In this document: in pieces, positions 52,608 through 59,647 of the stretch
Layout: each line of letters starts with the position of its first letter
Position numbering within the stretch: the stretch's first letter is position 1
DNA from: Anaerolineales bacterium
GTDB taxonomy: Bacteria; Chloroflexota; Anaerolineae; Anaerolineales; Villigracilaceae
Length of the DNA: 64,000 nt
Direction: 5' to 3'
Assembly (NCBI GenBank): GCA_024710905.1
Contig: JANJTV010000055.1
Coordinates: forward strand, 33,146 to 97,145
The notes under the pieces: generated by a model
Seen by the model: only the letters and a program-made list of their open reading frames with translations
What the model was told of the DNA's origin: nothing
Database searches by the model: none
Made by a program: the position numbers and the translations under genes

Positions 52608-53859
52608 TGATCAGCCTCCGCAGGACGGGGTGAATATCACACCAGTTTTCTCCGTTCCGATATTCCAGCACGGCCAATAGTTGAAGCAGCGGTCGGAAGC
52701 GGTCACTGTACTCCAGCCGGTTATGTTTGTGTACTTCTCGCAGCAATTCAAGGTCTTCCTTGTCGAGAATACGGCGGTACTCATTGCGGATTTCGGTTGT
52801 AGCCCATTCCACGTCCACAATCTGTACCTTGGCGGCCTTGCGGCGACGGGCACGGCCAATGGCGGTTCGCATGACGCGCGCCATTTCACGAAACACTCCA
52901 CCACTGTATGTAATGGCATCTTCAACGGCATCGCGTTCCATCAGGTTCAAATCCATGCGGGTGCGGACAAACTGGCGCATGGTTTCATACCCTTCACGGC
53001 TTTTCTCGTCAGGTGAAAGCTGGGGATGAAGCTTGATGTTAGGCAGGAAAATGGCCCGATCACGAATGGAGTCAAAATCCTTGCTATAGAACAGGGCGCT
53101 GGAGACGGTGTACACAATGGCACAGTTGGGCTGCATCATAATCTCGCGGCGGTCATGGAAGATGGCGCGGGCTTCTTCCAGGTCAGGCTTATCCATGTCA
53201 TCGATCAGCACCAGCGGAATGCGCTGTTCCTGGCTGTAAATAGCTGTGGCAATGCTGTTGATGACGCCAATCAGGCCAGTAATATCACGCTCAAAGACCT
53301 GGCGAATTTCATGCCGGGTAGTGGGTTCGAGCTTTAATTTGAGCGCAGCACTGGCAAAGAAAGCATCCATCGAGCCATTGACCTCAAAACTCTTATTGCC
53401 AGAAAGTACTGTGGTAATCTCATGCTCAATCTTGCCACGCCAGGTATTCAGCTCTTTCAGTAACTGCGCAGGGAGTTCCCCGCCCTGGCGGCGATAATCG
53501 CGAAACATGCGCCCACCAATCGCCAGCAGTACATCGCTGAAATCTAGGTCAATAATGTCCGCTTCATCACGGATGCTGAAGTTAATTGGCCAGTATTTCT
53601 TCTGAATCTTCGGGTTGGCCATCAGGTGCAATAATTCGGTGGATTTCCCACAACCGCGATGCCCGGAAAAGAAAAATTTGGGCGGGCTATAAAATGGGGA
53701 AAGCAATGCGTCAGTCAGTTCCGAGATCGGATTCTCGGGGCGGTCTACATAAAACGGATTGGGCTCCCCACCAATATTTGGCTTGAGGGGCAGGTCCAAT
53801 TCAAAATTGAGCCAGGCGCGGTCAAAATCATTCGCAACGATGTAATCAAATTCGGGCAT
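52600..53859 (-). CDS. P-loop ATPase (AAA/STAND-like) of the ParB-TPR operon
   Basis: The protein has 419 residues. A Walker A motif SGHRGCGKST is near residues 65-74, a Walker B motif VLIDDMDKPD near 215-222, and a sensor-like segment (VYTVSSALFY) about 35 residues later. The C-terminal part is helical with a winged-helix-like end (LQLLAVLEYRNGENWCDIHP). This resembles the bacterial AAA/ORC-like ATPases seen with signalling or conflict proteins. It begins 26 nt after the MraZ-like gene and overlaps the chimera by 8 nt. The ATG at 53859 has GAGGAG upstream. It probably powers a complex with the TPR/ParB proteins. Confidence 0.85.
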   Translation of the reverse strand: MPEFDYIVANDFDRAWLNFELDLPLKPNIGGEPNPFYVDRPENPISELTDALLSPFYSPPKFFFSGHRGCGKSTELLHLMANPKIQKKYWPINFSIRDEADIIDLDFSDVLLAIGGRMFRDYRRQGGELPAQLLKELNTWRGKIEHEITTVLSGNKSFEVNGSMDAFFASAALKLKLEPTTRHEIRQVFERDITGLIGVINSIATAIYSQEQRIPLVLIDDMDKPDLEEARAIFHDRREIMMQPNCAIVYTVSSALFYSKDFDSIRDRAIFLPNIKLHPQLSPDEKSREGYETMRQFVRTRMDLNLMERDAVEDAITYSGGVFREMARVMRTAIGRARRRKAAKVQIVDVEWATTEIRNEYRRILDKEDLELLREVHKHNRLEYSDRFRPLLQLLAVLEYRNGENWCDIHPVLRRLINE

Positions 53860-53885
53860 GTCTGCATCTCCTCGTTTAGAACAGA

Positions 53886-54323
53886 TTAATTCAGCGCCAG
53901 GTTGAGCGCGGCAAAGCGGGTGGCATTGGCATCAGCATCCTGAAGGGCATTGCGTTGGGCATCCCAGGCACCAGGCGACCAAATCTCAAAATATGCACCA
54001 TGCCCAACCAGGATTGCCTGGCGATCAAGGCCCGCATAATCACGAAGGTCATCGGGAAGGATGGCATTGCCTTCCGCATCAAATTCCAGCATGGTCGCAG
54101 AACCCAACAACATGCGGACGAGCATGCGCACCAGCGGGTCAGCCACATTTAAGGAGGTCACCTGCCGCACAAGGTCACGGAAAGTTTGCTCTTTCAATAC
54201 CAGCAGATTGCGCTCGAAACCCTGGGTCACATAAGCATTCCCGGCCAGAGGCTGGCGGAAAACCTGTGGGATTTCGATCTGGCTGGTCTGGTGTACCAAG
54301 CAGGTATGGCAACCAAGAAACAA
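53886..54323 (-). CDS. MraZ-like protein (degenerate DNA-binding motifs), TTG start
   Basis: This 145-residue protein aligns with the two SpoVT/AbrB-like halves of MraZ: MFLG at the start, IEIPQVFRQPL, VRMLLGSATMLEFDAEGNA, ILPDDLRDYAGLDRQAILVG and FEIWSPGAW. The DxxxR DNA-contact motif seen in MraZ is replaced: the first half reads HQTSQ and the second DAEGN, so the contact Arg residues are missing. I chose the TTG at 54323 because GGAGG lies 5 nt before it and the product then begins MFLG as MraZ does. It leads an operon with an ATPase and two TPR/ParB chimeras; no rsmH or fts genes follow. Confidence 0.8.
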   Translation of the reverse strand: MFLGCHTCLVHQTSQIEIPQVFRQPLAGNAYVTQGFERNLLVLKEQTFRDLVRQVTSLNVADPLVRMLVRMLLGSATMLEFDAEGNAILPDDLRDYAGLDRQAILVGHGAYFEIWSPGAWDAQRNALQDADANATRFAALNLALN

Positions 54324-54371
54324 GGTATCCTCCAAAGGTCAAAAGCAATTTCTGTAATGATTTTGAAATGA

Positions 54372-54408
54372 TTTTACGGGTTTTATCTGTTCCAGAATAC
54401 CCGTAAAA
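54372..54408. promoter_or_regulatory. Perfect 10-bp inverted repeat upstream of the MraZ-like gene
   Basis: TTTTACGGGT (54372-54381) and ACCCGTAAAA (54399-54408) are exact complements with a 17-nt centre, about 50-85 nt upstream of the TTG start. It is a candidate operator for the MraZ-like operon. Confidence 0.55.
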
Positions 54409-54578
54409 ATGGCTTTCCCCTATCCCATCTTTGGATGCCCTGATTTGGGAAGAACGGTCAAAGAAAGTGGGGTTGGCGCAGGGGAAATATGACCTCGCAC
54501 CCCGGCAATCCCTATCCCCTGACATGGTAAGAAATAACCAACCGCGCTGTCATAAAATAACCATACGATTAAACAAAA

Positions 54579-54610
54579 AGGCAGGGCGATGAAAATACAT
54601 CGCCCTGCCT
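54579..54610 (-). terminator. Rho-independent terminator of the NarL-type regulator
   Basis: AGGCAGGGCGAT and ATCGCCCTGCCT form a perfect 12-bp stem with an 8-nt loop; the minus strand continues TTTTGTTT. It insulates the MraZ-like operon from the two-component operon upstream. Confidence 0.9.
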
Positions 54611-54625
54611 ACGGGTGTATCCGCT

Positions 54626-55294
54626 TTACCGTTGAATACCCGGTGATTTGTACTCCACCGCCATCCCATGTTGGGTGGCATACAACGCCGCCTGGGTGCG
54701 ATTGGCCACATGCAATTTTGAAAGGACGCTGCTGACGTATTTGGCTACGGTGGGAACAGTTACACACATATCCATGGCAATTTCCTGGTTGCTTTTGCCG
54801 CGCGCGATCAGTTGCAATACTTCCATCTCCCGATTGGTCAACTCGACCGGTTTATCTTTGGCCTGGGCCGGATCTCGTAATTCCTGCATCACTTTATAAG
54901 CAATGCTCGGATCAATAAATGGCGCGCCGTTATACAGGTCTTTAATCACTTGAGCCAGCTTTTTATACCCGACATCTTTCAGAAAATATCCCTGCGCACC
55001 CGCTTTCACGGCCTGAAACACACGATCAGGGTCAGCGTAACTGGTCAGCATTAAAATACGCACATCCGGCTTGCGCGCCAGCAGCTTGGGGATTGTTTCG
55101 AGACCATCCATGACAGGCATCATGATATCCAACAGGACAATATCCGGCCTGGCTTCGGCAATCATCTCAACCGCCACCATGCCGTTTTCAGCCTCCCCGA
55201 CCAGCTCGACATCCGGGTTAACAGAAAGCAGGGCCACCAGCCCTTCACGCATAATTGCCTGGTCTTCTACTACCATCACTTTAATTTTGCCCAT
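54626..55294 (-). CDS. NarL/LuxR-family response regulator
   Basis: This 222-residue regulator has an intact receiver (VMVVEDQAI, phospho-Asp in VLLDIMMPVMDG, LTSYADPD, Lys in FLKDVG) and a LuxR HTH (LTNREMEVLQLIARG, EIAMDMCVTVPTVAKYVSSV). It is the partner of the kinase gene 12 nt upstream. Unlike the regulator at 22391, its phosphorylation site is complete. Targets are unknown; the operon directly precedes the MraZ-like operon. Confidence 0.95.
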   Translation of the reverse strand: MGKIKVMVVEDQAIMREGLVALLSVNPDVELVGEAENGMVAVEMIAEARPDIVLLDIMMPVMDGLETIPKLLARKPDVRILMLTSYADPDRVFQAVKAGAQGYFLKDVGYKKLAQVIKDLYNGAPFIDPSIAYKVMQELRDPAQAKDKPVELTNREMEVLQLIARGKSNQEIAMDMCVTVPTVAKYVSSVLSKLHVANRTQAALYATQHGMAVEYKSPGIQR

Positions 55295-55306
55295 TGCTCA
55301 CCTTCC

Positions 55307-57475
55307 TTATGCCAAACGAGTTGCCGGATCGCGCCCCACCGTAACAATGACCTGGGTCCCTTTGTTGGGCGCCGAGTTGATCTTAATACGCCCGCCAACC
55401 TGCTCCACACGATAGCGCATATTACGAAGCCCCATACTGCCGGTCTTCTCAAGAGACGGGTTAAAACCAACCCCGTCATCTTCAATTTCCATAAAGACAT
55501 TCATCCGACCCTGGTGAACTTTCACAGTGACGTTTTTTGCACGCGCATGTTTTAACACGTTATTCAGCGCTTCCATGGCGATGTAATACAGGGCCAGTTC
55601 TTTTTCCAGGCTAAGGGTGATCTTCTCGCCAAAAGACAGGCTAGTCTGGATGTCTGCCCGGCCTTCCACCGACGCCAGGCGTTGGTGCAACACAGATTCG
55701 AGGCCGTCACGTTCCAGGTCTCTGGGCTGGAGCTCAAACAAGAACAGGCGCATCTCTTTCAATGCCTGACGGGCATTCTCAGTAATGCGAGGCAGGGAAC
55801 GGGAAAGCATCTCGGTGGAGCCTGCTTCCAGGCCCATCTCTGCCGCCTCAGTCAGCGCCAGCAAACCATATAATTTCTGGGTCACCGAATCATGCAGATC
55901 ACGCATTAATCGCTGGCGTTCAGCCATTACCATTGCCAGCTGGCGGCGACGATCACCACTGACAAACCCTGCCATCTGGTCTGCCAGTGAGCGGATGTTC
56001 TCAATTTCATCAGGACTAAACGGCATTTCAGATGGGCGCACCAGGCCAAGCACCCCGGCAAAATTTCCTTCTGCCATCATGGGAACCAGCAACATCCCAC
56101 CCGTGAGGTTTTCCCGTATGCCGGAGGGGATGTGTGCATCCCTGGACAGGTCTGGGATATAGTACGGTTCATGCTTTTCAACGACTGGGCTCACCAGCGG
56201 ATCAACATAGGACATCATGGAAAATCTTTTTTCTGACTGGTATGGTATGTTGTAGCTGGACGCCATCAGCAAACCATCATCAGCGTCCCGCGCGGCAAAG
56301 TCGTTGGCCAACAACACAAAACTGGCCTGGCAGCGAAATGCATGGGTCACCTGCTGGGTGGATGCCTGTACGAACTCATCCATTGACTTGGTACGGCCCG
56401 CAGCGCTGGAGATGGAATACATTAATGAAAACATCTGGTCATGAGCGCGGGCGCGACCTTCTTCCTGCAGACGCTTTTCCGTCACGTCGTACCACGAGAG
56501 CAAACGCCCCAATGGATTGCCATTGCGATCTGTAATCAGGAATGCACGCAAGTCGAGGTATTGGGGATCATCCTGGGGGCCTGTGCGCACATTCACCTGC
56601 ATTTGGACATTATTGCTGATTTCACTGGCAACAATGTTCCAGTCCGTCATGATCGTCGAAAAATCCTTGCCATAGGCACTCATTCGACTCCCAACCACGT
56701 CCTCGGCCACCGCATTTAAGTCCAAGATGTGGTTATTCATATCCACGACCACCCAGCCGTCTGCCATTTTTTCCACCGCCAGCTCGCGTGGCAGCGGTAC
56801 AAGTAAAAGGAGTTTGCGCCCTACGAAGGCATAGTAAAGGAAAGCCAGGCTGATCAAATACATCACATTGACCGTGACCAATTGGACCACAATCGGAACC
56901 CCGGCAAAACCGACAAAAAGGAATGGAATGGGAAGAAGCACTGCCAGAAAAACCGCCCAGGCTGAGGATCGAAACGGCAGGGTGCCAAAAAAAGTGCGGA
57001 TCAATAATACGGCCGCCAGGGTGAGCATTATATTGATGTAAAAATAACTCATCATTGCCCATTGACCGTCAAGGATCAGTGTCCCATTAATCCCTGTGGC
57101 CGGGCTGCGGGAGATAGCGCTCACCGGTAAAAAGAAAAGCACGACGAAGAATAACAGCGGTAAGGCAAACACACCAATCAAAGCGAATAGTTTACGCAAA
57201 TACTCCTTGCGGGTGTAATGCACCGCGAATGCAAATAAAGCCACCGCCGAGAGCATATAACCAAGCCAGGTCAGCCCCAGCCCCAGAAGCGGGCTGGCCC
57301 AACCAGTGGAAAAGAAAAGGCTGGCTGTAAAAGCCAGCATTGTGCTCAATCCATAAAAGGCCAGGCTGAAACGGCCATGCGTGGCAGGTTGGCGAAGCAT
57401 GAAAACCGTGAAAACAATTGCGCCGCTTGCAGCCGCGAGATTCACCCCTACTGCAATAGTATTGGCAAGTTCCAT
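55307..57475 (-). CDS. 7TM-PAS-GAF histidine kinase of the NarX/DesK type
   Basis: The 722-residue protein has seven N-terminal membrane helices (about 5-225, as in 7TM-type sensor domains), then a PAS domain (about 235-350) and a GAF domain (about 365-510). A HisKA_3 dimerisation helix follows with His in MRDLHDSVTQKLYG, and an HATPase with EALNNVLKHARA, DDGVGF and GSMGLRNM. It belongs with the NarL-type regulator at 54626. The 7TM part may sense a membrane-soluble or extracellular ligand. The ATG at 57475 has GAGG 5 nt upstream. Confidence 0.92.
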   Translation of the reverse strand: MELANTIAVGVNLAAASGAIVFTVFMLRQPATHGRFSLAFYGLSTMLAFTASLFFSTGWASPLLGLGLTWLGYMLSAVALFAFAVHYTRKEYLRKLFALIGVFALPLLFFVVLFFLPVSAISRSPATGINGTLILDGQWAMMSYFYINIMLTLAAVLLIRTFFGTLPFRSSAWAVFLAVLLPIPFLFVGFAGVPIVVQLVTVNVMYLISLAFLYYAFVGRKLLLLVPLPRELAVEKMADGWVVVDMNNHILDLNAVAEDVVGSRMSAYGKDFSTIMTDWNIVASEISNNVQMQVNVRTGPQDDPQYLDLRAFLITDRNGNPLGRLLSWYDVTEKRLQEEGRARAHDQMFSLMYSISSAAGRTKSMDEFVQASTQQVTHAFRCQASFVLLANDFAARDADDGLLMASSYNIPYQSEKRFSMMSYVDPLVSPVVEKHEPYYIPDLSRDAHIPSGIRENLTGGMLLVPMMAEGNFAGVLGLVRPSEMPFSPDEIENIRSLADQMAGFVSGDRRRQLAMVMAERQRLMRDLHDSVTQKLYGLLALTEAAEMGLEAGSTEMLSRSLPRITENARQALKEMRLFLFELQPRDLERDGLESVLHQRLASVEGRADIQTSLSFGEKITLSLEKELALYYIAMEALNNVLKHARAKNVTVKVHQGRMNVFMEIEDDGVGFNPSLEKTGSMGLRNMRYRVEQVGGRIKINSAPNKGTQVIVTVGRDPATRLA

Positions 57476-57604
57476 AGGACCTCAGCTGTGATTCCCCCTA
57501 TTCGAAATAACAGGGTTTTCGTCAGCCTTTCTTTGTAATGATATTGTAATGATAATAATTATACACGCAATTCCCCCATTTGTCCTGATTAAATCAAACG
57601 AATG

Positions 57605-58087
57605 TCATGAAGATGGACGCCGTAACCGTCGGAACTCGATCACCCTGTGACGGAATGCCCAAAAATCGGGCGCTCGGGCAGGCAATGCCCCGGCCTCTGC
57701 CGGGGTCAGCCATAGGACCACGCGTACCTGGTGGTCCACCAACAATTCACGGCGGATATTCAGCGACTTAAATGCATTTTGACCTTGCATCCCGCCTCCG
57801 CGTGACAGACCTTCGACAAAAAACACCGTCCGTTCACGGTGCGGCAAGGCCAGCAATTCCCAGACCACATCAAATCGCCGGGCGCTCACCCTGAACTGCC
57901 GCGCCGATTGGCCAATACCTCGCAATTGCCCGCTTAACAATTCCTGGGCGCGCTCGCGGGTCTTGCCTGCAGGAACCACCGCAAGCAGGATAGATGGCCG
58001 CCCCCACTGGATGGCCAGCTGCAACTCTTCAAACAGCGTATCAACCGCTTCTTCAAAACTTTCTTGCGATTTTAATCGTTGCGCCAT
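57605..58087 (-). CDS. Stand-alone paralogue of the chimera's N-terminal NTPase-like domain
   Basis: This 160-residue protein consists only of the domain seen at the N-terminus of the 962-residue chimera: LFEELQLAIQWGRPSILLAV, the middle variable part, then RVVLWLTPAEAG and PDFWAFRHRVIEF. No P-loop is visible. It follows the nitroreductase gene by 31 nt on the same strand and has its own GGAGG site. The closeness to the MraZ/ParB operon and the shared domain suggest that it acts in the same system, perhaps as a regulator or competitor of the full-length protein. Confidence 0.75.
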   Translation of the reverse strand: MAQRLKSQESFEEAVDTLFEELQLAIQWGRPSILLAVVPAGKTRERAQELLSGQLRGIGQSARQFRVSARRFDVVWELLALPHRERTVFFVEGLSRGGGMQGQNAFKSLNIRRELLVDHQVRVVLWLTPAEAGALPARAPDFWAFRHRVIEFRRLRRPSS

Positions 58088-58118
58088 CGATGACCTCCAT
58101 CAAGGGACGACGTGGTTG

Positions 58119-58676
58119 TCAATCCAGCCAGACCGTTCGGTCTTCGAAACCTGGACGTATTTTCAACTCCGGCAGGATCTCGGCATAGCCAATATACAAA
58201 AATCCGATCAAATCCTGGTCTTGCTCCAACCCCAGGAAAGATTTTACCAGCGGGTCGCGCGCCGCGTCTCCGGTTCGCCATATTGCCGCAAGCCCTTCGC
58301 CTTCCGCGGCCAGTAAAATATTCTGGCAGGCTGCTGCAGCCGCACAAATATTCTCGATCTCCAGCACTTTTGGCTCAGTCGGTTTCTCCACTCCGACCGC
58401 AATCACCACCGGCGCGCGCAATGGCTTTGCGGCTTCCTTATGCAACGCTTCCTCGGGCGCCTCGGGAAATTTTTTCCTGAAGGATTCTGCCATCGCCTGT
58501 CCAATTCTTTCGCGTCCCGCGCCCGTCAGGACAATAAACCGCCAGGGCCGCACCTTGTAATGGTTCGGGGCCTGCACACCAGCAGCCAGCAAACGCTCAA
58601 TCACCTCACGCGCGACCGGATCGGACTTCATCTTTCCAATCGACTGACGATTAAAAATCGCTTCATAAACATTCAT
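58119..58676 (-). CDS. Nitroreductase family protein
   Basis: This 185-residue flavoprotein starts MNVYEAIFNRQSIGKM and contains NHYKVRPWRFIVLTG and a C-terminal glycine-rich part (GLAAIWRTGDAARDP), a pattern close to the YdjA-like branch. It would use FMN and NAD(P)H to reduce nitro or quinone compounds; the substrate is unknown. The ATG at 58676 has GGAGG 6 nt upstream; the longer frame runs into the divergent lipoprotein promoter. It is probably co-transcribed with the gene at 57605. Confidence 0.88.
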   Translation of the reverse strand: MNVYEAIFNRQSIGKMKSDPVAREVIERLLAAGVQAPNHYKVRPWRFIVLTGAGRERIGQAMAESFRKKFPEAPEEALHKEAAKPLRAPVVIAVGVEKPTEPKVLEIENICAAAAACQNILLAAEGEGLAAIWRTGDAARDPLVKSFLGLEQDQDLIGFLYIGYAEILPELKIRPGFEDRTVWLD

Positions 58677-58756
58677 ATCAATACCTCCAGTAAAGTGATA
58701 GGTGAAGTTTAACACCGGTTGTTCTTTTGGGGGATGAAAACCAGCCAGGTATTTTG

Positions 58757-58762
58757 TACAAT
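58757..58762 (+). promoter_or_regulatory. -10 box of leaderless promoter for the SH3-like lipoprotein
   Basis: TACAAT lies 6 nt before the ATG at 58769, with no ribosome-binding site. Confidence 0.55.
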
Positions 58763-58768
58763 AGTGAC

Positions 58769-59563
58769 ATGAAAAACATGCTACTTTCAACCTGGTTAAT
58801 CATTACCCTTATTTTAACGTCTTGCAACCTGCCCGTCAGACTGGTTCCCGCCCCTTCATCCCGTCCCAGTCCCGAGGCGGCCACTGCCACCGACTCCCCC
58901 CTGCCGACCTCCACGCCCGGTCCGTCTGCCACACTGACAGCCCTTCCCACCGAAACCGCCACTCTCACCCTGACAGCCACGGCCAGTAATACACCCGGAC
59001 CAACGGAAACCCCAACATTTACATTCCCGTCCGTTACAGTCAACCAACAGGCACACTGTCGTTACGGTCCGGCCAGGGCACACCTGCATGCCGCGGATCT
59101 ATATCCCGGCGATACAGGCACGGTACGCGGACGGTTTCGTTACAGTCAGTGGCTATATGTTAAATTCGACAAGTTGGATTATTTTTGCTGGGTAGCGCCA
59201 TCAGTGGTAACGGTCACAGGCGATGTCACCACCGTGCTGTACACAGAACCAAATCTGCCGGTGTATGGTGTCCGTTACGGCCCACCGGAAAATATCCGTG
59301 TCACTCGCGACGGCGACAAAGTCACCATTCGCTGGGATGTGGTGAATATGACGCTTGACCACGATCGGGGGTATTTCCTTGAAATGTTTGTTTGCCAGGG
59401 AGGTCGTTTAATTTGGTGGACATTCTCTTACCCGAACAAGGACAATACCAGCTATACAGTAACAGACGAAGCGGGTTGCGCGGCGCCTTCAAGCGGGAAG
59501 TTATATACCGTTGAAAAATACGGATATTCCAGCCCCGCTATTCTCGCCTGGCCACCGCCCTAA
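58769..59563 (+). CDS. Lipoprotein with T/P-rich linker and SH3-like plus fibronectin-like domains
   Basis: The protein has 264 residues. It has a signal peptide with a Cys lipobox (ILTSC), then a Thr/Pro/Ser-rich spacer of about 60 residues. An SH3-like segment follows (CRYGPARAHLHAADLYPGD, WLYVKFDKLDYFCWV) and a C-terminal beta domain (ENIRVTRDGDKVTIRWDVVN) that looks fibronectin-like. The layout is common among surface lipoproteins of Chloroflexota. It may bind cell-wall or surface material, which is inference. The next gene is the channel-receptor fusion, 84 nt downstream. Confidence 0.75.
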   Translation: MKNMLLSTWLIITLILTSCNLPVRLVPAPSSRPSPEAATATDSPLPTSTPGPSATLTALPTETATLTLTATASNTPGPTETPTFTFPSVTVNQQAHCRYGPARAHLHAADLYPGDTGTVRGRFRYSQWLYVKFDKLDYFCWVAPSVVTVTGDVTTVLYTEPNLPVYGVRYGPPENIRVTRDGDKVTIRWDVVNMTLDHDRGYFLEMFVCQGGRLIWWTFSYPNKDNTSYTVTDEAGCAAPSSGKLYTVEKYGYSSPAILAWPPP

Positions 59564-59647
59564 TCCATGCTTCCCTTTAGAACTGTTAATACCTGACCCG
59601 TTTCTTTATACTATAATTACAGAATCATATTAAAGAAGCGAGCGCTC

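Larger units (their letters stand above)
54324..54625. other. Upstream region of the MraZ-like operon
   Basis: No gene is seen in these 302 bases. On the minus strand GGGATAGGG occurs twice (54418-54426 and 54510-54518), and G-rich words cluster around them, of the type MraZ boxes are built from. An inverted repeat TTTTACGGGT/ACCCGTAAAA spans 54372-54408. The far side holds the terminator of the NarL-type regulator gene. The region therefore probably carries the operon's promoter and operators. Confidence 0.5.
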
